Source of the DNA: Pseudoalteromonas sp. XI10 | GTDB lineage: Bacteria; Pseudomonadota; Gammaproteobacteria; Enterobacterales; Alteromonadaceae | Reading direction: 5' to 3' | Length of the DNA stretch: 64,000 nt | Assembly (NCBI RefSeq): GCF_001469895.1 | Contig: NZ_LOPY01000026.1 | Coordinates: 113,799-177,798 of the forward strand | Shown: positions 1 to 9,606 of the stretch, one piece after another | How the letters are laid out: the number at the start of each line of letters is the position of its first letter | Position numbering within the stretch: position 1 is the first letter of the stretch | Notes under the pieces: model-generated | Told to the model about the DNA's origin: nothing | Databases searched by the model: none | The model's input: only the letters and a program-made list of their open reading frames with translations | Position numbers and translations under genes: made by a program

Positions 1-1187
1 GATTTTAGTGTTGCATCTTCAGATAGCGCCCATTTACCACCTAATGCAAACATGTAGCTATCAGTTTGGCTCTTAGAAAAGTCGCCACTGGTAAATGCAC
101 CTGAGTCACCCCAAGCACGTGATTTGATGACATTTGTGCCTTCAAACAAGACAGGTTGAGTCACGGTTTCTACACGTGAAGAATCTGCGTATGAGAATAG
201 AAGGTGGTTATTACTTTCGTTGCGGTAGCCATTGTAAAATGCTTCGAAAATATACTCTGATGTGTCATTTGGTGCCCATTGAAATGACAGGTTTACTGCT
301 GGGCGTTCACGTTTACCAGTTAGATCTGACTGATTTAGTGCGTCACGACTTAGATAGTATTCAACCTCACTGTCAGTTGCAGGGTCATACATGGTTGCCC
401 CTGGCGTTCTGTCCATACCGTGTTCAAGGCCAGTTGGCCATGGGTAAATGCGATTTAAGTTATCAGCTCTAAATGGCACGAAACCACCTGGCGCACTATT
501 TTCATCTCGGTAGCTGGTGCTAGCAAATGAAAGGTTAATTAATGCGCCTACATCACCAACTGATGACTCCCAACGATTGCTGGCAAGCACACTTACGATA
601 GGATCGGTTTCTTCAGATTGGTCTTGATAAACGCCACGGGCATTGACCACAACCTTTGAGCCTTCAAAATTAAATGGGCGTTGGGTGCGAACATTAAGTT
701 GACCCGCAATACCGCTCGCTAATTGGCTGGCATTTCGTGTTTTGTATACCTCTACACTTTCAAGTAGTGCCGCAGGTATATCTGCAACAGCAAGTTGACG
801 CCCTGCTGCGGTGAACATTTCGCGGCCATTAATTGTTGTTGTAACATCGGTTAAGCCACGGATTGTAACAGTATTTACTTCACCCGATGCGCGGTCTGTT
901 ACCTGTACACCCGTTACACGTTGCAGCGCCTCAACAAGGTTATTATCAGGAAACTTACCAATATCTTCGGCAACAATCGCATCAACAACCTGAATTGATT
1001 GGCGCTTGATATTAACGGCTTTATTTAAGCTGCTTCGGATCCCAACAACTTCAATTATTTCAAGGGAATCATTGTTGTCATTTGCTTGAGCGTTTTGTGT
1101 TTGCTCTGTAGCCTCATCTGCTGCATAAACACATTGCCCAAAAAGGGCCATACAAATTGTGCTGGCTAATGTCGTTTTCTTAAACAT
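1..1187 (-). CDS. TonB-dependent receptor, N-terminal part (runs off left edge)
   Basis: This is the first ~395 residues of an outer-membrane TonB-dependent receptor; the barrel continues beyond base 1. Seen: a signal peptide of about 22 residues ending in VYA, a TonB-box-like stretch (IIEVVGIRSSL), then the plug domain with DAIVAEDIGKFPDNN, VTIRGL and a SVEVYKTRNASQL stretch. The order GKFPDxN-LxEALQRVTGVQ is typical of the large TonB-Xanth-Caul type receptors used for glycans rather than siderophores. The start ATG at 1187 leads straight into the signal peptide. It is divergent from the GH2 enzyme at 1892, with two palindromic operator-like sites between them, so a shared sugar regulon is likely. 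Substrate is unknown. Family confident; glycan role inferred. Confidence 0.9.
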   Translation of the reverse strand, partial: MFKKTTLASTICMALFGQCVYAADEATEQTQNAQANDNNDSLEIIEVVGIRSSLNKAVNIKRQSIQVVDAIVAEDIGKFPDNNLVEALQRVTGVQVTDRASGEVNTVTIRGLTDVTTTINGREMFTAAGRQLAVADIPAALLESVEVYKTRNASQLASGIAGQLNVRTQRPFNFEGSKVVVNARGVYQDQSEETDPIVSVLASNRWESSVGDVGALINLSFASTSYRDENSAPGGFVPFRADNLNRIYPWPTGLEHGMDRTPGATMYDPATDSEVEYYLSRDALNQSDLTGKRERPAVNLSFQWAPNDTSEYIFEAFYNGYRNESNNHLLFSYADSSRVETVTQPVLFEGTNVIKSRAWGDSGAFTSGDFSKSQTDSYMFALGGKWALSEDATLK

Positions 1188-1337
1188 TTAAAATAACCTC
1201 CAAAATTATTTTAATGCGAATCAATAACAGAAGTTATTTGATTCAGTGTTAAATCAGCATCATTAGAAAAACTTCTAATGTTCGACAAGGTGCTGATATC
1301 GTGTGTTTTTTTATTAAGTGTATTTTCCCTGCAATTT

Positions 1338-1351
1338 TGCCACCGGTGGCA
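1338..1351. promoter_or_regulatory. Perfect 14-bp palindrome TGCCACCGGTGGCA, probable LacI-type operator
   Basis: Perfect inverted repeat about 150 bp upstream of the left TBDR start. A CG-centred ACCGGT core is common in operators of LacI/GntR-like sugar regulators; E. coli GntR sites share the ACCGGT core. A near-identical site lies at 1780. The regulator is not encoded in the window. Confidence 0.65.
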
Positions 1352-1779
1352 TTTTTAGCCAAATAGTTGCACCGCAAGTAAGCATGCCAGGCTTGTTGTG
1401 TTGTCTTCATCCCCCTAACCACGCTCCTAAATTTTATAACACAGAAAATTTAGTTGTTTAAGTATTATTATATTCTTTTTAATGATTTGTTACTTATTTT
1501 TGCTTGTTATTTGAATAAGTTTTTTATTATCAATGGTTTATTTTTTAGGTGAATTTTCAAATAAAGAGCTTAAGTGTGTAGTTACTTAGCTATTCGTATT
1601 ATTTCTTACGTCAGAAAGAGAGTGCTCAGTTGTTGTGCAAGGCTTAATTTCTTTTTGGTGCAAGCTAGGTAGTAAATGACGTATTTATTAATTTATTAAC
1701 TAAAATCAGAGTTTTAAGTCGTTTTTTGGCTTTAGATATGATTAGCAAAACAAGCACGCAAGGAGAGTGGGATTCAAAA

Positions 1780-1793
1780 TGCTACCGGTGGCA
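1780..1793. promoter_or_regulatory. Second operator copy TGCTACCGGTGGCA upstream of GH2
   Basis: Differs from the 1338 site by one base (C to T at position 4). It lies about 100 bp before the GH2 start. Two such sites, one by each divergent gene, argue for a common repressor and possible looping. Confidence 0.65.
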
Positions 1794-1891
1794 ATTGTAT
1801 TATGATATGTATATAATTAGTGGTAATATAAGCTTGTGTAGACTTAAAATTTTCTAAAAACATTATAATTTCAACAGTTAGAGGAACACAT

Positions 1892-4846
1892 ATGAGGAAG
1901 GATTATTTTGGCCGGCTTGAAAAAAAGCTAAGGTTAATAAGCAAGCCTGCATGGTTTGAAACCAGTATATTAAGAAATGCGTTTATCGCTTGCTTGAGCT
2001 TCTTGGTTATAGCCTGTAATAGCCAACAAAGCGTTGACACTCAGCTTGATGATGACGCAAAAACAGACATCATGATGTTAAGTGGTACCGGCAGTGATGA
2101 TGCAGTGAAATGGGACTTTTACTGTAGTGAAGGGCAAAATTGTGGTGAGTGGAGCAAAATAGATGTTCCTTCTAACTGGGAGCAACAAGGCTTTGGTAAC
2201 TATGATTATGGCTACATCCCAGATAAACATAGCGAGCAAGGTATATATCGTCGTGATTTTACCCTACCTGCTGATTGGTCTGGTCGCAAAATTGAAATTG
2301 TTTTTGATGGTGTGATGACAGATGCCACTGTGTTTGTGAACCAACAACAAGTGGGGCCAACCCACCAAGGTGGTTTTTATCGATTCAGCTATGACATAAC
2401 GCCATTTTTAAAAAGTGGTGAAGCTAATGAGCTAAAGGTTGTGGTAGATAAAGTTTCGGCTAACAAAAGTATTGAAGCAGCAGAACGCGCAGCAGACTAT
2501 TGGGTGTTCGGTGGTATCTATCGTCAAGTCTTTTTGCAATCTTTGCCACAATCTCATATTGATTGGGTTTCATTAGATGCAAAAGCATCTGGTGAATTTA
2601 AAATGGATGTTTATCTCGAAGGACTTGATAAATCAAATGCTTCTGTAGTTGAAGCACAAATTTTAGATTTAGATGGCAACCCTGTAAGTGAAACGTTTAA
2701 CGCCACACTTAATGGTAACGAAGTGCACTTAGCCACTAATGTTGACTCTCCTGAGCTTTGGAGCGCCGAGACGCCTAATTTATATCAAGTGCGTATCGAT
2801 TTAAAAGAAGGCTCTAAAACTATACATAGTTTCGATAAAACCTTCGGCTTTAGAACTTTTGAATTACGCCCACATGACGGCTTATATTTAAATGGCGAAA
2901 AAATTATCCTTAAAGGGGTTAACCGTCACAGCTTCCGTCCAGCAACTGGACGTACTATGACTAAACAAGCCAGCATCGATGACATTAAGACGATGAAAAG
3001 CATGAACATGAATGCTGTTAGAATGTCGCATTACCCACCCGATGTGCACTTTTTAGAAGCGGCAGATCGTCTTGGTATTTATGTTATTAATGAGTTAGGC
3101 ACATGGCAAAAGCCAGTTATTGATACGCCATCAGCAAGACGCCTAGTTGCACAGCTTGTTAAACGCGACCAAGCACACCCAAGTATTTTATTCTGGGCGA
3201 ACGGTAATGAAGGCGGTTTTAATACTGATGTTGATGATGATTATCACCTTTATGACATTCAAAACCGTCCAATTCTTCATCCTTGGGAGTTGTTCCGTAA
3301 TATCGATACTGATCATTACCCAACTTACTCGGAACTGGTAGCTAAAAAAGCCCGTAATGAAGTATTTTTCCCAACCGAGTTCTTACATGGCTTGTATGAT
3401 GGTGGCCATGGTGCAGGTTTGAGAGATTTTTGGGACTTCATGATGTCAACTCCTGTTGGTGCCGGTGGTTTCCTATGGGTGTTTGCTGATGAAGGTGTTG
3501 AGCGTACAGATCAAAATGGTCGTGTTGATACCGACTTTAACCATGCGCCAGATGGTATTGTTGGACCTTATGGTGAAAAAGAAGCGAGCTTTTTTACAAT
3601 TAAAGAGATTTGGTCACCAATCCAAGTTGAAAACTTAAAGAATGGCCAGTTACTTGCCGGTTCTTTTGACGGTCAGTTGCAAGTTAAAAACCTGTATGAC
3701 TTTGTTGATCTATCAACTATGTCGCTCGAATGGCGTCTATATCAGCCAGTGACTGCGTTTTCTGATAAAAAGCAGCTTGTGGCGAGCAATAAAGCCACAC
3801 TACCTGCAATTAAGCCAGACTCGACAGGAACAGTACAATTGAACTTACCTGACAATTGGCAGCAAAATGGTTGGTTAGAGGTTGAATTTTTTGACCAGCA
3901 GCAGAATTCAATTTGGACAGATGCTTGGCCTATCCAAAGTGCAGCTAAACTTGCAAAATTAACTCAAGAGCAATTTGAAAATCAGGCATCAGCGACTAAA
4001 CCAGCTCAAATTGTTAGTCAAAACGAATCTGAGTTAACAGTTAAGGCTGCTGATAGAACAATTATTTTTGATGCAACAACAGGTCTATTAAAGTCATACC
4101 GTAAGCAAGGTCAAACTGCGGCGCTGACAAATGGTCCTAAGCTACTTCGTTCTGATAACTCACTAAATAAAGGGGTTTATAATGGTATTGGTTCATGGCT
4201 AACTCATGATCCAAATGCTGAGAAAGAAGCGCAACAAGATAAAAAACCGACAGAATTAAAGTCTGAAATTATTGCTAATGATTTAGTGATTGAAGTGATG
4301 AACCCGCCAGCAGGCATTACAAAGCTAACTTGGACTGTTCACCCAGAAGGTCATTTATCAATGGATGTTGATTACTGGCTTGACGGTGAATACATCCTTC
4401 ATGGCGTTGGTTTTAATTATCCGAAAAAAGCAATTGAGCATAAACGTTGGTTAGGTGATGGCCCTTACCGTGTATGGGCTAATCGCTTAGAGGGCGTAAA
4501 CTACTCTGTTTGGGAAAATGATTATAATGAAGGCGTTGCTGGCGAGCGCTGGGAATTACCAGAGTTTAAAGGGTACTTCTCGGATATTCAGTGGCTTACA
4601 TTAAGCTCTCAGCAAAGTGAAATCACTTTCTCTACTGCAACTCCGGATCTATATGCGCGAGTTATGCAGCCTGATGATGGTGAGCGCCCTGATAATACAT
4701 TAGCACTTAAATATGATGAAGAAATTAGCTTCTTACACAGAATTAGTGCAATAGGGTCTAAGTTCCATGCTGCACATCACCTTGGTCCACAAGGTCGACC
4801 TGTGGCAGAAAGAGGAATAAACAATATCAAGCTAACGATATACTAA
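1892..4846 (+). CDS. Glycoside hydrolase family 2 lipoprotein (beta-galactosidase-like)
   Basis: Retaining glycosidase of family GH2, probably membrane-anchored outside the cytoplasm. Seen: a long N-terminal region ending in a lipobox LVIAC (Cys42), an N-terminal jelly-roll sugar-binding domain (about 70-215), an Ig-like domain (about 220-325), a TIM barrel (about 330-610) with GVNRH (342-346), the acid/base motif GNEGG (Glu440) and a likely nucleophile in PTEF (Glu496), then a C-terminal region resembling the beta-galactosidase small-chain domain (about 730-980). 984 residues fits the LacZ-like length. ATG 1892 has an AGAGGA Shine-Dalgarno. It is divergent from a TBDR and shares an operator with it. 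The substrate could be a beta-galactoside or another marine glycan; GH2 also includes glucuronidases and mannosidases. Confidence 0.9.
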   Translation: MRKDYFGRLEKKLRLISKPAWFETSILRNAFIACLSFLVIACNSQQSVDTQLDDDAKTDIMMLSGTGSDDAVKWDFYCSEGQNCGEWSKIDVPSNWEQQGFGNYDYGYIPDKHSEQGIYRRDFTLPADWSGRKIEIVFDGVMTDATVFVNQQQVGPTHQGGFYRFSYDITPFLKSGEANELKVVVDKVSANKSIEAAERAADYWVFGGIYRQVFLQSLPQSHIDWVSLDAKASGEFKMDVYLEGLDKSNASVVEAQILDLDGNPVSETFNATLNGNEVHLATNVDSPELWSAETPNLYQVRIDLKEGSKTIHSFDKTFGFRTFELRPHDGLYLNGEKIILKGVNRHSFRPATGRTMTKQASIDDIKTMKSMNMNAVRMSHYPPDVHFLEAADRLGIYVINELGTWQKPVIDTPSARRLVAQLVKRDQAHPSILFWANGNEGGFNTDVDDDYHLYDIQNRPILHPWELFRNIDTDHYPTYSELVAKKARNEVFFPTEFLHGLYDGGHGAGLRDFWDFMMSTPVGAGGFLWVFADEGVERTDQNGRVDTDFNHAPDGIVGPYGEKEASFFTIKEIWSPIQVENLKNGQLLAGSFDGQLQVKNLYDFVDLSTMSLEWRLYQPVTAFSDKKQLVASNKATLPAIKPDSTGTVQLNLPDNWQQNGWLEVEFFDQQQNSIWTDAWPIQSAAKLAKLTQEQFENQASATKPAQIVSQNESELTVKAADRTIIFDATTGLLKSYRKQGQTAALTNGPKLLRSDNSLNKGVYNGIGSWLTHDPNAEKEAQQDKKPTELKSEIIANDLVIEVMNPPAGITKLTWTVHPEGHLSMDVDYWLDGEYILHGVGFNYPKKAIEHKRWLGDGPYRVWANRLEGVNYSVWENDYNEGVAGERWELPEFKGYFSDIQWLTLSSQQSEITFSTATPDLYARVMQPDDGERPDNTLALKYDEEISFLHRISAIGSKFHAAHHLGPQGRPVAERGINNIKLTIY

Positions 4847-4871
4847 TTTACAAAGAGTTACTCGTTTTAGT

Positions 4872-4903
4872 AAAAGCGCTGCAGAAACCTGCAGCGCTTT
4901 TTT
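4872..4903 (+). terminator. Rho-independent terminator after GH2
   Basis: 13-bp perfect stem (4872-4884 with 4889-4901), AAAC loop, then a T-run. It closes the GH2 transcript. Confidence 0.9.
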
Positions 4904-5065
4904 GTTTTAATCCACTAAAGTGCATTAATAAAAAAGTGGTTATTTGGGGTTAAGGTTTCTTATAGGTGTAGCACTATAGTTATAGGTCGCTTTTTAAATA
5001 GTTCTACTACATTGAGTTAGTCATCAACTGACAGACAACAATGATAACGACTATAAAGGCGATAT

Positions 5066-7246
5066 ATGCAAAAAGTAACACAATTATGTAAACGAAAATC
5101 AGCGTCGTTTACTCCGCTCGCAGTGCTCTGTGCTGCTATTTTCTCACAGCCAAGTTTTGCAGGGAGTTGGCAGCAAAATGTCAGCATTGGCGGTTTTAAT
5201 AATGTTCATATTTACACTCCTGATTCGCAATCAAGCATAGGCAATGGCCATTCTTTGATGCTGGTACTGCATGGCTGCGTACAACCCATTAATAACTACT
5301 TAACTGCGAATCTCGAAGATGCAGCCGAAGCCCATGGCATGGTAATAGCCGTTCCTGATGCTATGAATAAAGCGGGCTACAGCTGCTGGTCATATTGGCA
5401 AGGAGCAATCAATCGCAGCTCTGGCGATTATAAAAATCTGATTAATTTAGCCAATACACTAAGTGGTGATGCAGCGCGTAATATTGACCCTAAACAAGTG
5501 TATATTGCAGGCTTATCATCTGGAGCCGCAATGGCTGCACAAACGGCTTGTGTGGCGCCTGATATATTTGCCGGGGTTGCACCAAGTGCTGGGCCAACCA
5601 TCGGCACAAGTTCAAGTGGGGCGATTTCGACCTGTGAAACAGTGTCTGAAAACACCTTTGTATCCCGCTGTGAAAGCTATGCTGGCAGTTATAAAGATCA
5701 TTTTGCCACACAAATAGCGGCAATTGGTCACGGCACTGCCGATACCACAGTCAATACCTGTTATAACCAACAAAACGCAGATGGTTTTGCTGCCCTTTAT
5801 GGGGTTAATCAACTTTCAGGCACGACGACAATAAGTGATGATGCAACACGTACCGCTGAGCAGTCACTTTGGCAAGACAATCGGGTTGCTATGCTGTGGT
5901 TTAATAATTTGGATCACTCATGGTCGGGCGGGCAAGGTGCGTCTGGCGATTATGTGGCAGCAAACAGTATTAATTTTGCAACCTATCTCGGTGACTACTT
6001 TGCTGCTAATAATAAACGAGTTGATCGTAATGTTGGCCCTGAAATTAGTAATTTAACTGCCACAGACAGTAATAACCAGCTCACCATTTCAGGGAGTGCA
6101 ATTGACCCAGAAGGCAGTGTAACCAATGTTGATATTAACGTGTATAGCCTAGCCGGAGGCGCGGCAAGCTTAATTGAGTCACTCAATGTGCAAGTCGATG
6201 CGAATAATACCTTTAGTGGGGTGACAAATGCACTCAGCGATGGTCTTTATGAAGTGCGTGTCAGTGCCACAGATAATGAAGCGAAACAAGGTGATGAAGC
6301 TAATCTTACGGTACGTGTTGGGCCAGAGCCTGCGGCTACAGCACCACTACTGAGTGACACTGCGGCTAGTGTAAACGGGCAGTGCGCTAGAGTGACAGGC
6401 ACGGTAGTTGATGATAATCAAAACTTAAGTACTGTCGTGGTCAGTTTTAGCAATGGTGATGTGACAGCTACAGTGAATGGCCTTGAGTATTTTGCTGAGC
6501 AATGCAATCTAGCTGGTGGCAATAATAACGCAGTGATCACCGCAACAGATGATACTGCGCTGACATCAACAGATATCATTAGTTTTGTCATCGATGCTGG
6601 CGTGACAGGCGATTACAATCTTCATATCAACGAAGGCCATATTAGCTGGGGCGAAGGTTATTCTGCCTGTTATTTAGCGTTTGGAACCGCTGCCTTTACA
6701 ATGCGCGAGTATTCAGCGGGCACAAATCAATGTCAGTGGATTGCTGATGATGATTCAAGTTGTGCAGGGCCATTACAAGCATGCAAAACCACCACTGAAC
6801 CGACTAATGACGCAGACAACGACAGTGTGCTCGACGGCGCAGATAATTGCCCGAATGTAGCGAATGCTGATCAAGCCGATAACGATAATGACGGGATTGG
6901 TAATGTGTGTGACAGCACTCCTGATGGTGAAACGAGTGACTCTGACAGCGATGGTGTCAGTGATAGCTTAGACAACTGCCCGCTGGTGGCCAATAGTGAT
7001 CAGCTTGATAGTGATGCAGATGGTGTGGGTGATGCGTGTGACTCAACACCGAATGGTGATTACCAATGCAGCGAAACTACTTCAAGCAACTATGCGCATG
7101 TGCAAGCAAATCGCGCAACCACGAATGGTTCTTACGCATATGCGGTGGGCTCAGGTGATAACCTAGGTCTTTATAACACTTTTTATACCAGTACCTTAGC
7201 GCAAACTAGTGCTGGGTATTATGAATTAGGTAATTGCCCTAATTAA
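5066..7246 (+). CDS. Secreted PHB-depolymerase-like esterase with Ca-binding repeats
   Basis: Probable extracellular alpha/beta-hydrolase acting on polyesters or feruloylated polysaccharide. Seen: a signal peptide ending in SFA (about residue 32), then a PHB-depolymerase-type catalytic domain (35-310) with LVLHGC near the oxyanion hole, nucleophile elbow GLSSG (Ser151) and a likely catalytic His in LDHSWSGG. Two Ig/fibronectin-like segments (about 318-515), a Cys/Trp-rich patch (515-570) and two thrombospondin-type-3-like calcium-binding repeats rich in DxDxDG (about 582-662) follow. The Cys-containing tail ends in NCPN and may be a secretion or binding domain. The start has an AAGG ribosome site. 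The catalytic family is clear; PHB versus feruloyl ester as substrate cannot be told from sequence. Confidence 0.87.
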   Translation: MQKVTQLCKRKSASFTPLAVLCAAIFSQPSFAGSWQQNVSIGGFNNVHIYTPDSQSSIGNGHSLMLVLHGCVQPINNYLTANLEDAAEAHGMVIAVPDAMNKAGYSCWSYWQGAINRSSGDYKNLINLANTLSGDAARNIDPKQVYIAGLSSGAAMAAQTACVAPDIFAGVAPSAGPTIGTSSSGAISTCETVSENTFVSRCESYAGSYKDHFATQIAAIGHGTADTTVNTCYNQQNADGFAALYGVNQLSGTTTISDDATRTAEQSLWQDNRVAMLWFNNLDHSWSGGQGASGDYVAANSINFATYLGDYFAANNKRVDRNVGPEISNLTATDSNNQLTISGSAIDPEGSVTNVDINVYSLAGGAASLIESLNVQVDANNTFSGVTNALSDGLYEVRVSATDNEAKQGDEANLTVRVGPEPAATAPLLSDTAASVNGQCARVTGTVVDDNQNLSTVVVSFSNGDVTATVNGLEYFAEQCNLAGGNNNAVITATDDTALTSTDIISFVIDAGVTGDYNLHINEGHISWGEGYSACYLAFGTAAFTMREYSAGTNQCQWIADDDSSCAGPLQACKTTTEPTNDADNDSVLDGADNCPNVANADQADNDNDGIGNVCDSTPDGETSDSDSDGVSDSLDNCPLVANSDQLDSDADGVGDACDSTPNGDYQCSETTSSNYAHVQANRATTNGSYAYAVGSGDNLGLYNTFYTSTLAQTSAGYYELGNCPN

Positions 7247-7253
7247 TAGATGT

Positions 7254-7280
7254 GTGTCGCCCATAAGAGCGACACTTTTT
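7254..7280. terminator. Terminator between convergent esterase and siderophore receptor
   Basis: 7-bp stem GTGTCGC/GCGACAC with an 8-nt loop and TTTTT on the + strand, in the 45-bp gap between convergent genes. It mainly serves the esterase. Confidence 0.75.
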
Positions 7281-7291
7281 CTAAGCAGCGT

Positions 7292-9370
7292 TTAGAACTT
7301 ATAAGTCAGGGTGAGGCTACCGTTTGTTGGCGCGCCATAATAACCCACAGTTTGTAAGCTATTGATGTACTGCTCATCAGTAATGTTATTAACGTTTGCT
7401 TGTACTGCAACTTGGTCATTAATATTCCAACGCGCGAAGGCGTTTAGCAGCGCGTAACTACCTTGCTTAACATTGTAATCAGTGCTTTCGATTTTAGATT
7501 GCCAACGGCCATTTAAACCAACAACCACTGCATCTGTTAACGCATAATCTACTGTTACACCGACAACATCGCGAGGTGCCCACTTATTAGTGTCGGCACC
7601 ATTTTCATCTGTTACATCAATATGCGTATAAGATGCGACGATATTCATAGCGTTGGTGATTTTACCTGTGACTTCAAATTCATAGCCTTCTGACTCAATA
7701 GACACACCTTCATAGTAATAAATACCATCTTCAGTGAGGCCCGCATATTGCGCAAAGTTATCTTGCTCAGCAGTAAAGTAGGCAAATGTTGTCATTAGGG
7801 CATCATCAAACCAAGAAGCCTTAACACCGGTTTCAAAGTTAGTGCCTTTGGTAGGTGCTAAGTATTGGCCGTTGTAATCAGCTTGCTCTTGCGGCTGATA
7901 AATATCTGAGTAACTAGCATATAAGTTTAAATCGTCGTTTAACTTATAGGTAAAACCAACATATGGGCTTGTCTCGCTCTCATCATTATCGATAGATGCA
8001 CCGGCATTCATACCTGAGCGTTCAAATTCAATAGCGTTAAAACCAACCACGGTAAATAATTTATCCGTAATATTTAACTGAGCAGAGCCAAAGTAACGGG
8101 TTAGCTTTTGTTCAATATCTGAATACAGAACCGGCGTTAACCAATCAGGTTCAGGGATCGCATCTAAATCGTACGGAAATGCAGGAGTTGGTCCGGCCGC
8201 TGGTGTATTTGCAAAATCAAACGGGTGCTGATACATCACATCATCACTTTTTGCATGGCTTACCCCAAAGCTTGCTTGGTGTTCTTTACCAAACAACTCA
8301 AAGGCACCAAATGCTTTGATTTCAAATAAATCAGCATCGATTTCACTATCATAACGACCAGGAGAACCACTTAGACCAAGGTTAGTATCTTTATCAATAG
8401 TGCCATATGCATAAAAAAGTTTATCTTGCTCTTCAAAACCGCGAAAGTTGTAGCTCGCTTGAAGTTGCCACGCGTTTGCAAAAACATAGTTGTATTCAAC
8501 AAACGCTGAGGTGTTAATGGTGTCCCACATTGTCCACTCTTGAGTGGTTGTGTCGCTGACATCCCATTTAGCTTGAGTGCCATCTGTGTAGTTATAAACA
8601 AGGCCGCCCCAGGTATTGCCATCGGTATCTGCATCTTGATATGAATAACCAATAGTAACCGTTGAGTTATTTGTAAGCTGACCATCTACCACTGCAGAGA
8701 AAAACTCGCGGTTGTTCTCAAGGCCATCTAGGTATGACTCTTTATCTTCTGCAGCAGCCACAAAACGAGCAGCCCAACTACCTGATTCGGTTAGTAAAAG
8801 AGAATAGTCAGCTTGTAAACGTTTAAAATCCCATGAACCAACAGAGACACCGATTTCACCGCCGTTTTCGTTTTTAGGGCGCTTGCGCACATAGTTAAGC
8901 GTGCCTGATGCATTACCTACACCAGTGAGTAAGCCATTGGCACCACGAATAACTTCAATTTTTTCGTAGCCGTATGCTTCCATTGCGCCGGTAACGATAC
9001 CCCAGTCATTCGGTAAGCCAACGCCATCGATTTGTGTATTCTTAATTTCAAAACCACGTGATGTGTAGTTGGTACGGTTAGTTTCCCATTCTTCAACATT
9101 GATACCAGGTGCTAAGCGTAAAGCATCATTAATGTTAAAAGCGGAATAATTCTTTAGTTGCTCAGCAGAGATCACACTGATTGATTGCGGAGTTTCATCA
9201 ATTTCTAGCGCTAAACCTGTCGCTCCTTCACTAATACGGTTTTGTCGAATACCCACAATTTCGATTTTTTCGAGATTGGCCTCTACGTCAGTCGTTTGCT
9301 CTGCAAAACTGATTTGAGGGTAAAGTGCACAAAGAATAGCGGTTGCAATAGGCAACTGAGTGAATTTCAT
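7292..9370 (-). CDS. TonB-dependent siderophore receptor
   Basis: Outer-membrane ferrisiderophore receptor, 692 residues, FhuE/FpvA-like class. Seen: a signal peptide ending in SFA (about 23), TonB-box-like KIEIVGIRQNR, plug motifs ETPQSISVISAEQL and YTSRGFEI, and RGANGLLTGVGNASGTLN, which is diagnostic of siderophore receptors. The last barrel strand ends in LTLTYKF with terminal Phe. ATG 9370 is preceded by a GGAG ribosome site. A Fur box lies 85 bp upstream, so expression should rise when iron is scarce. The ligand cannot be predicted; hydroxamates are common for this class. Confidence 0.93.
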   Translation of the reverse strand: MKFTQLPIATAILCALYPQISFAEQTTDVEANLEKIEIVGIRQNRISEGATGLALEIDETPQSISVISAEQLKNYSAFNINDALRLAPGINVEEWETNRTNYTSRGFEIKNTQIDGVGLPNDWGIVTGAMEAYGYEKIEVIRGANGLLTGVGNASGTLNYVRKRPKNENGGEIGVSVGSWDFKRLQADYSLLLTESGSWAARFVAAAEDKESYLDGLENNREFFSAVVDGQLTNNSTVTIGYSYQDADTDGNTWGGLVYNYTDGTQAKWDVSDTTTQEWTMWDTINTSAFVEYNYVFANAWQLQASYNFRGFEEQDKLFYAYGTIDKDTNLGLSGSPGRYDSEIDADLFEIKAFGAFELFGKEHQASFGVSHAKSDDVMYQHPFDFANTPAAGPTPAFPYDLDAIPEPDWLTPVLYSDIEQKLTRYFGSAQLNITDKLFTVVGFNAIEFERSGMNAGASIDNDESETSPYVGFTYKLNDDLNLYASYSDIYQPQEQADYNGQYLAPTKGTNFETGVKASWFDDALMTTFAYFTAEQDNFAQYAGLTEDGIYYYEGVSIESEGYEFEVTGKITNAMNIVASYTHIDVTDENGADTNKWAPRDVVGVTVDYALTDAVVVGLNGRWQSKIESTDYNVKQGSYALLNAFARWNINDQVAVQANVNNITDEQYINSLQTVGYYGAPTNGSLTLTYKF

Positions 9371-9454
9371 TTTTATCTCCGCGTGTTATTTAGCAAATTT
9401 TTATAGGGTTATTGTTTTTAATAAGGAAACAATCGGCGGGTAAGTTATCACAAC

Positions 9455-9469
9455 TGATAATAGTTATCA
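9455..9469 (-). promoter_or_regulatory. Fur box of the siderophore receptor
   Basis: TGATAATAGTTATCA matches the 7-1-7 Fur consensus TGATAATNATTATCA except at one position. It sits upstream of the receptor at 7292-9370. Confidence 0.8.
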
Positions 9470-9570
9470 TCACCATTCATCGCAAAAGTGATATGTTAAT
9501 ACAAATAAGTGTAACAAATTATGTCGAAGAGTTTTGTCTATATGAAAAGGCAGTTTACTAATTGGGCAAG

Positions 9571-9592
9571 AAAAAGGCGCCCTGAGGCGCCT
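9571..9592 (-). terminator. Terminator after the 9607 gene
   Basis: 7-bp stem AGGCGCC/GGCGCCT with CTGA loop. On the minus strand it is followed by TTTTT. It separates the secreted protein gene from the siderophore receptor. Confidence 0.88.
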
Positions 9593-9606
9593 AGATTTAG
9601 GAGTAT

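Larger units (their letters stand above)
1188..1891. other. 704-bp divergent intergenic region
   Basis: AT-rich region between the divergent TBDR and GH2 genes. It holds two ACCGGT-centred palindromes about 440 bp apart, one nearer each gene. No convincing ORF or RNA gene was seen. Both promoters must lie here. Confidence 0.7.

Noticed and set aside
134..472. 112-residue + strand frame opposite the left TBDR
   Set aside because: The minus strand encodes an uninterrupted TBDR with clear motifs.
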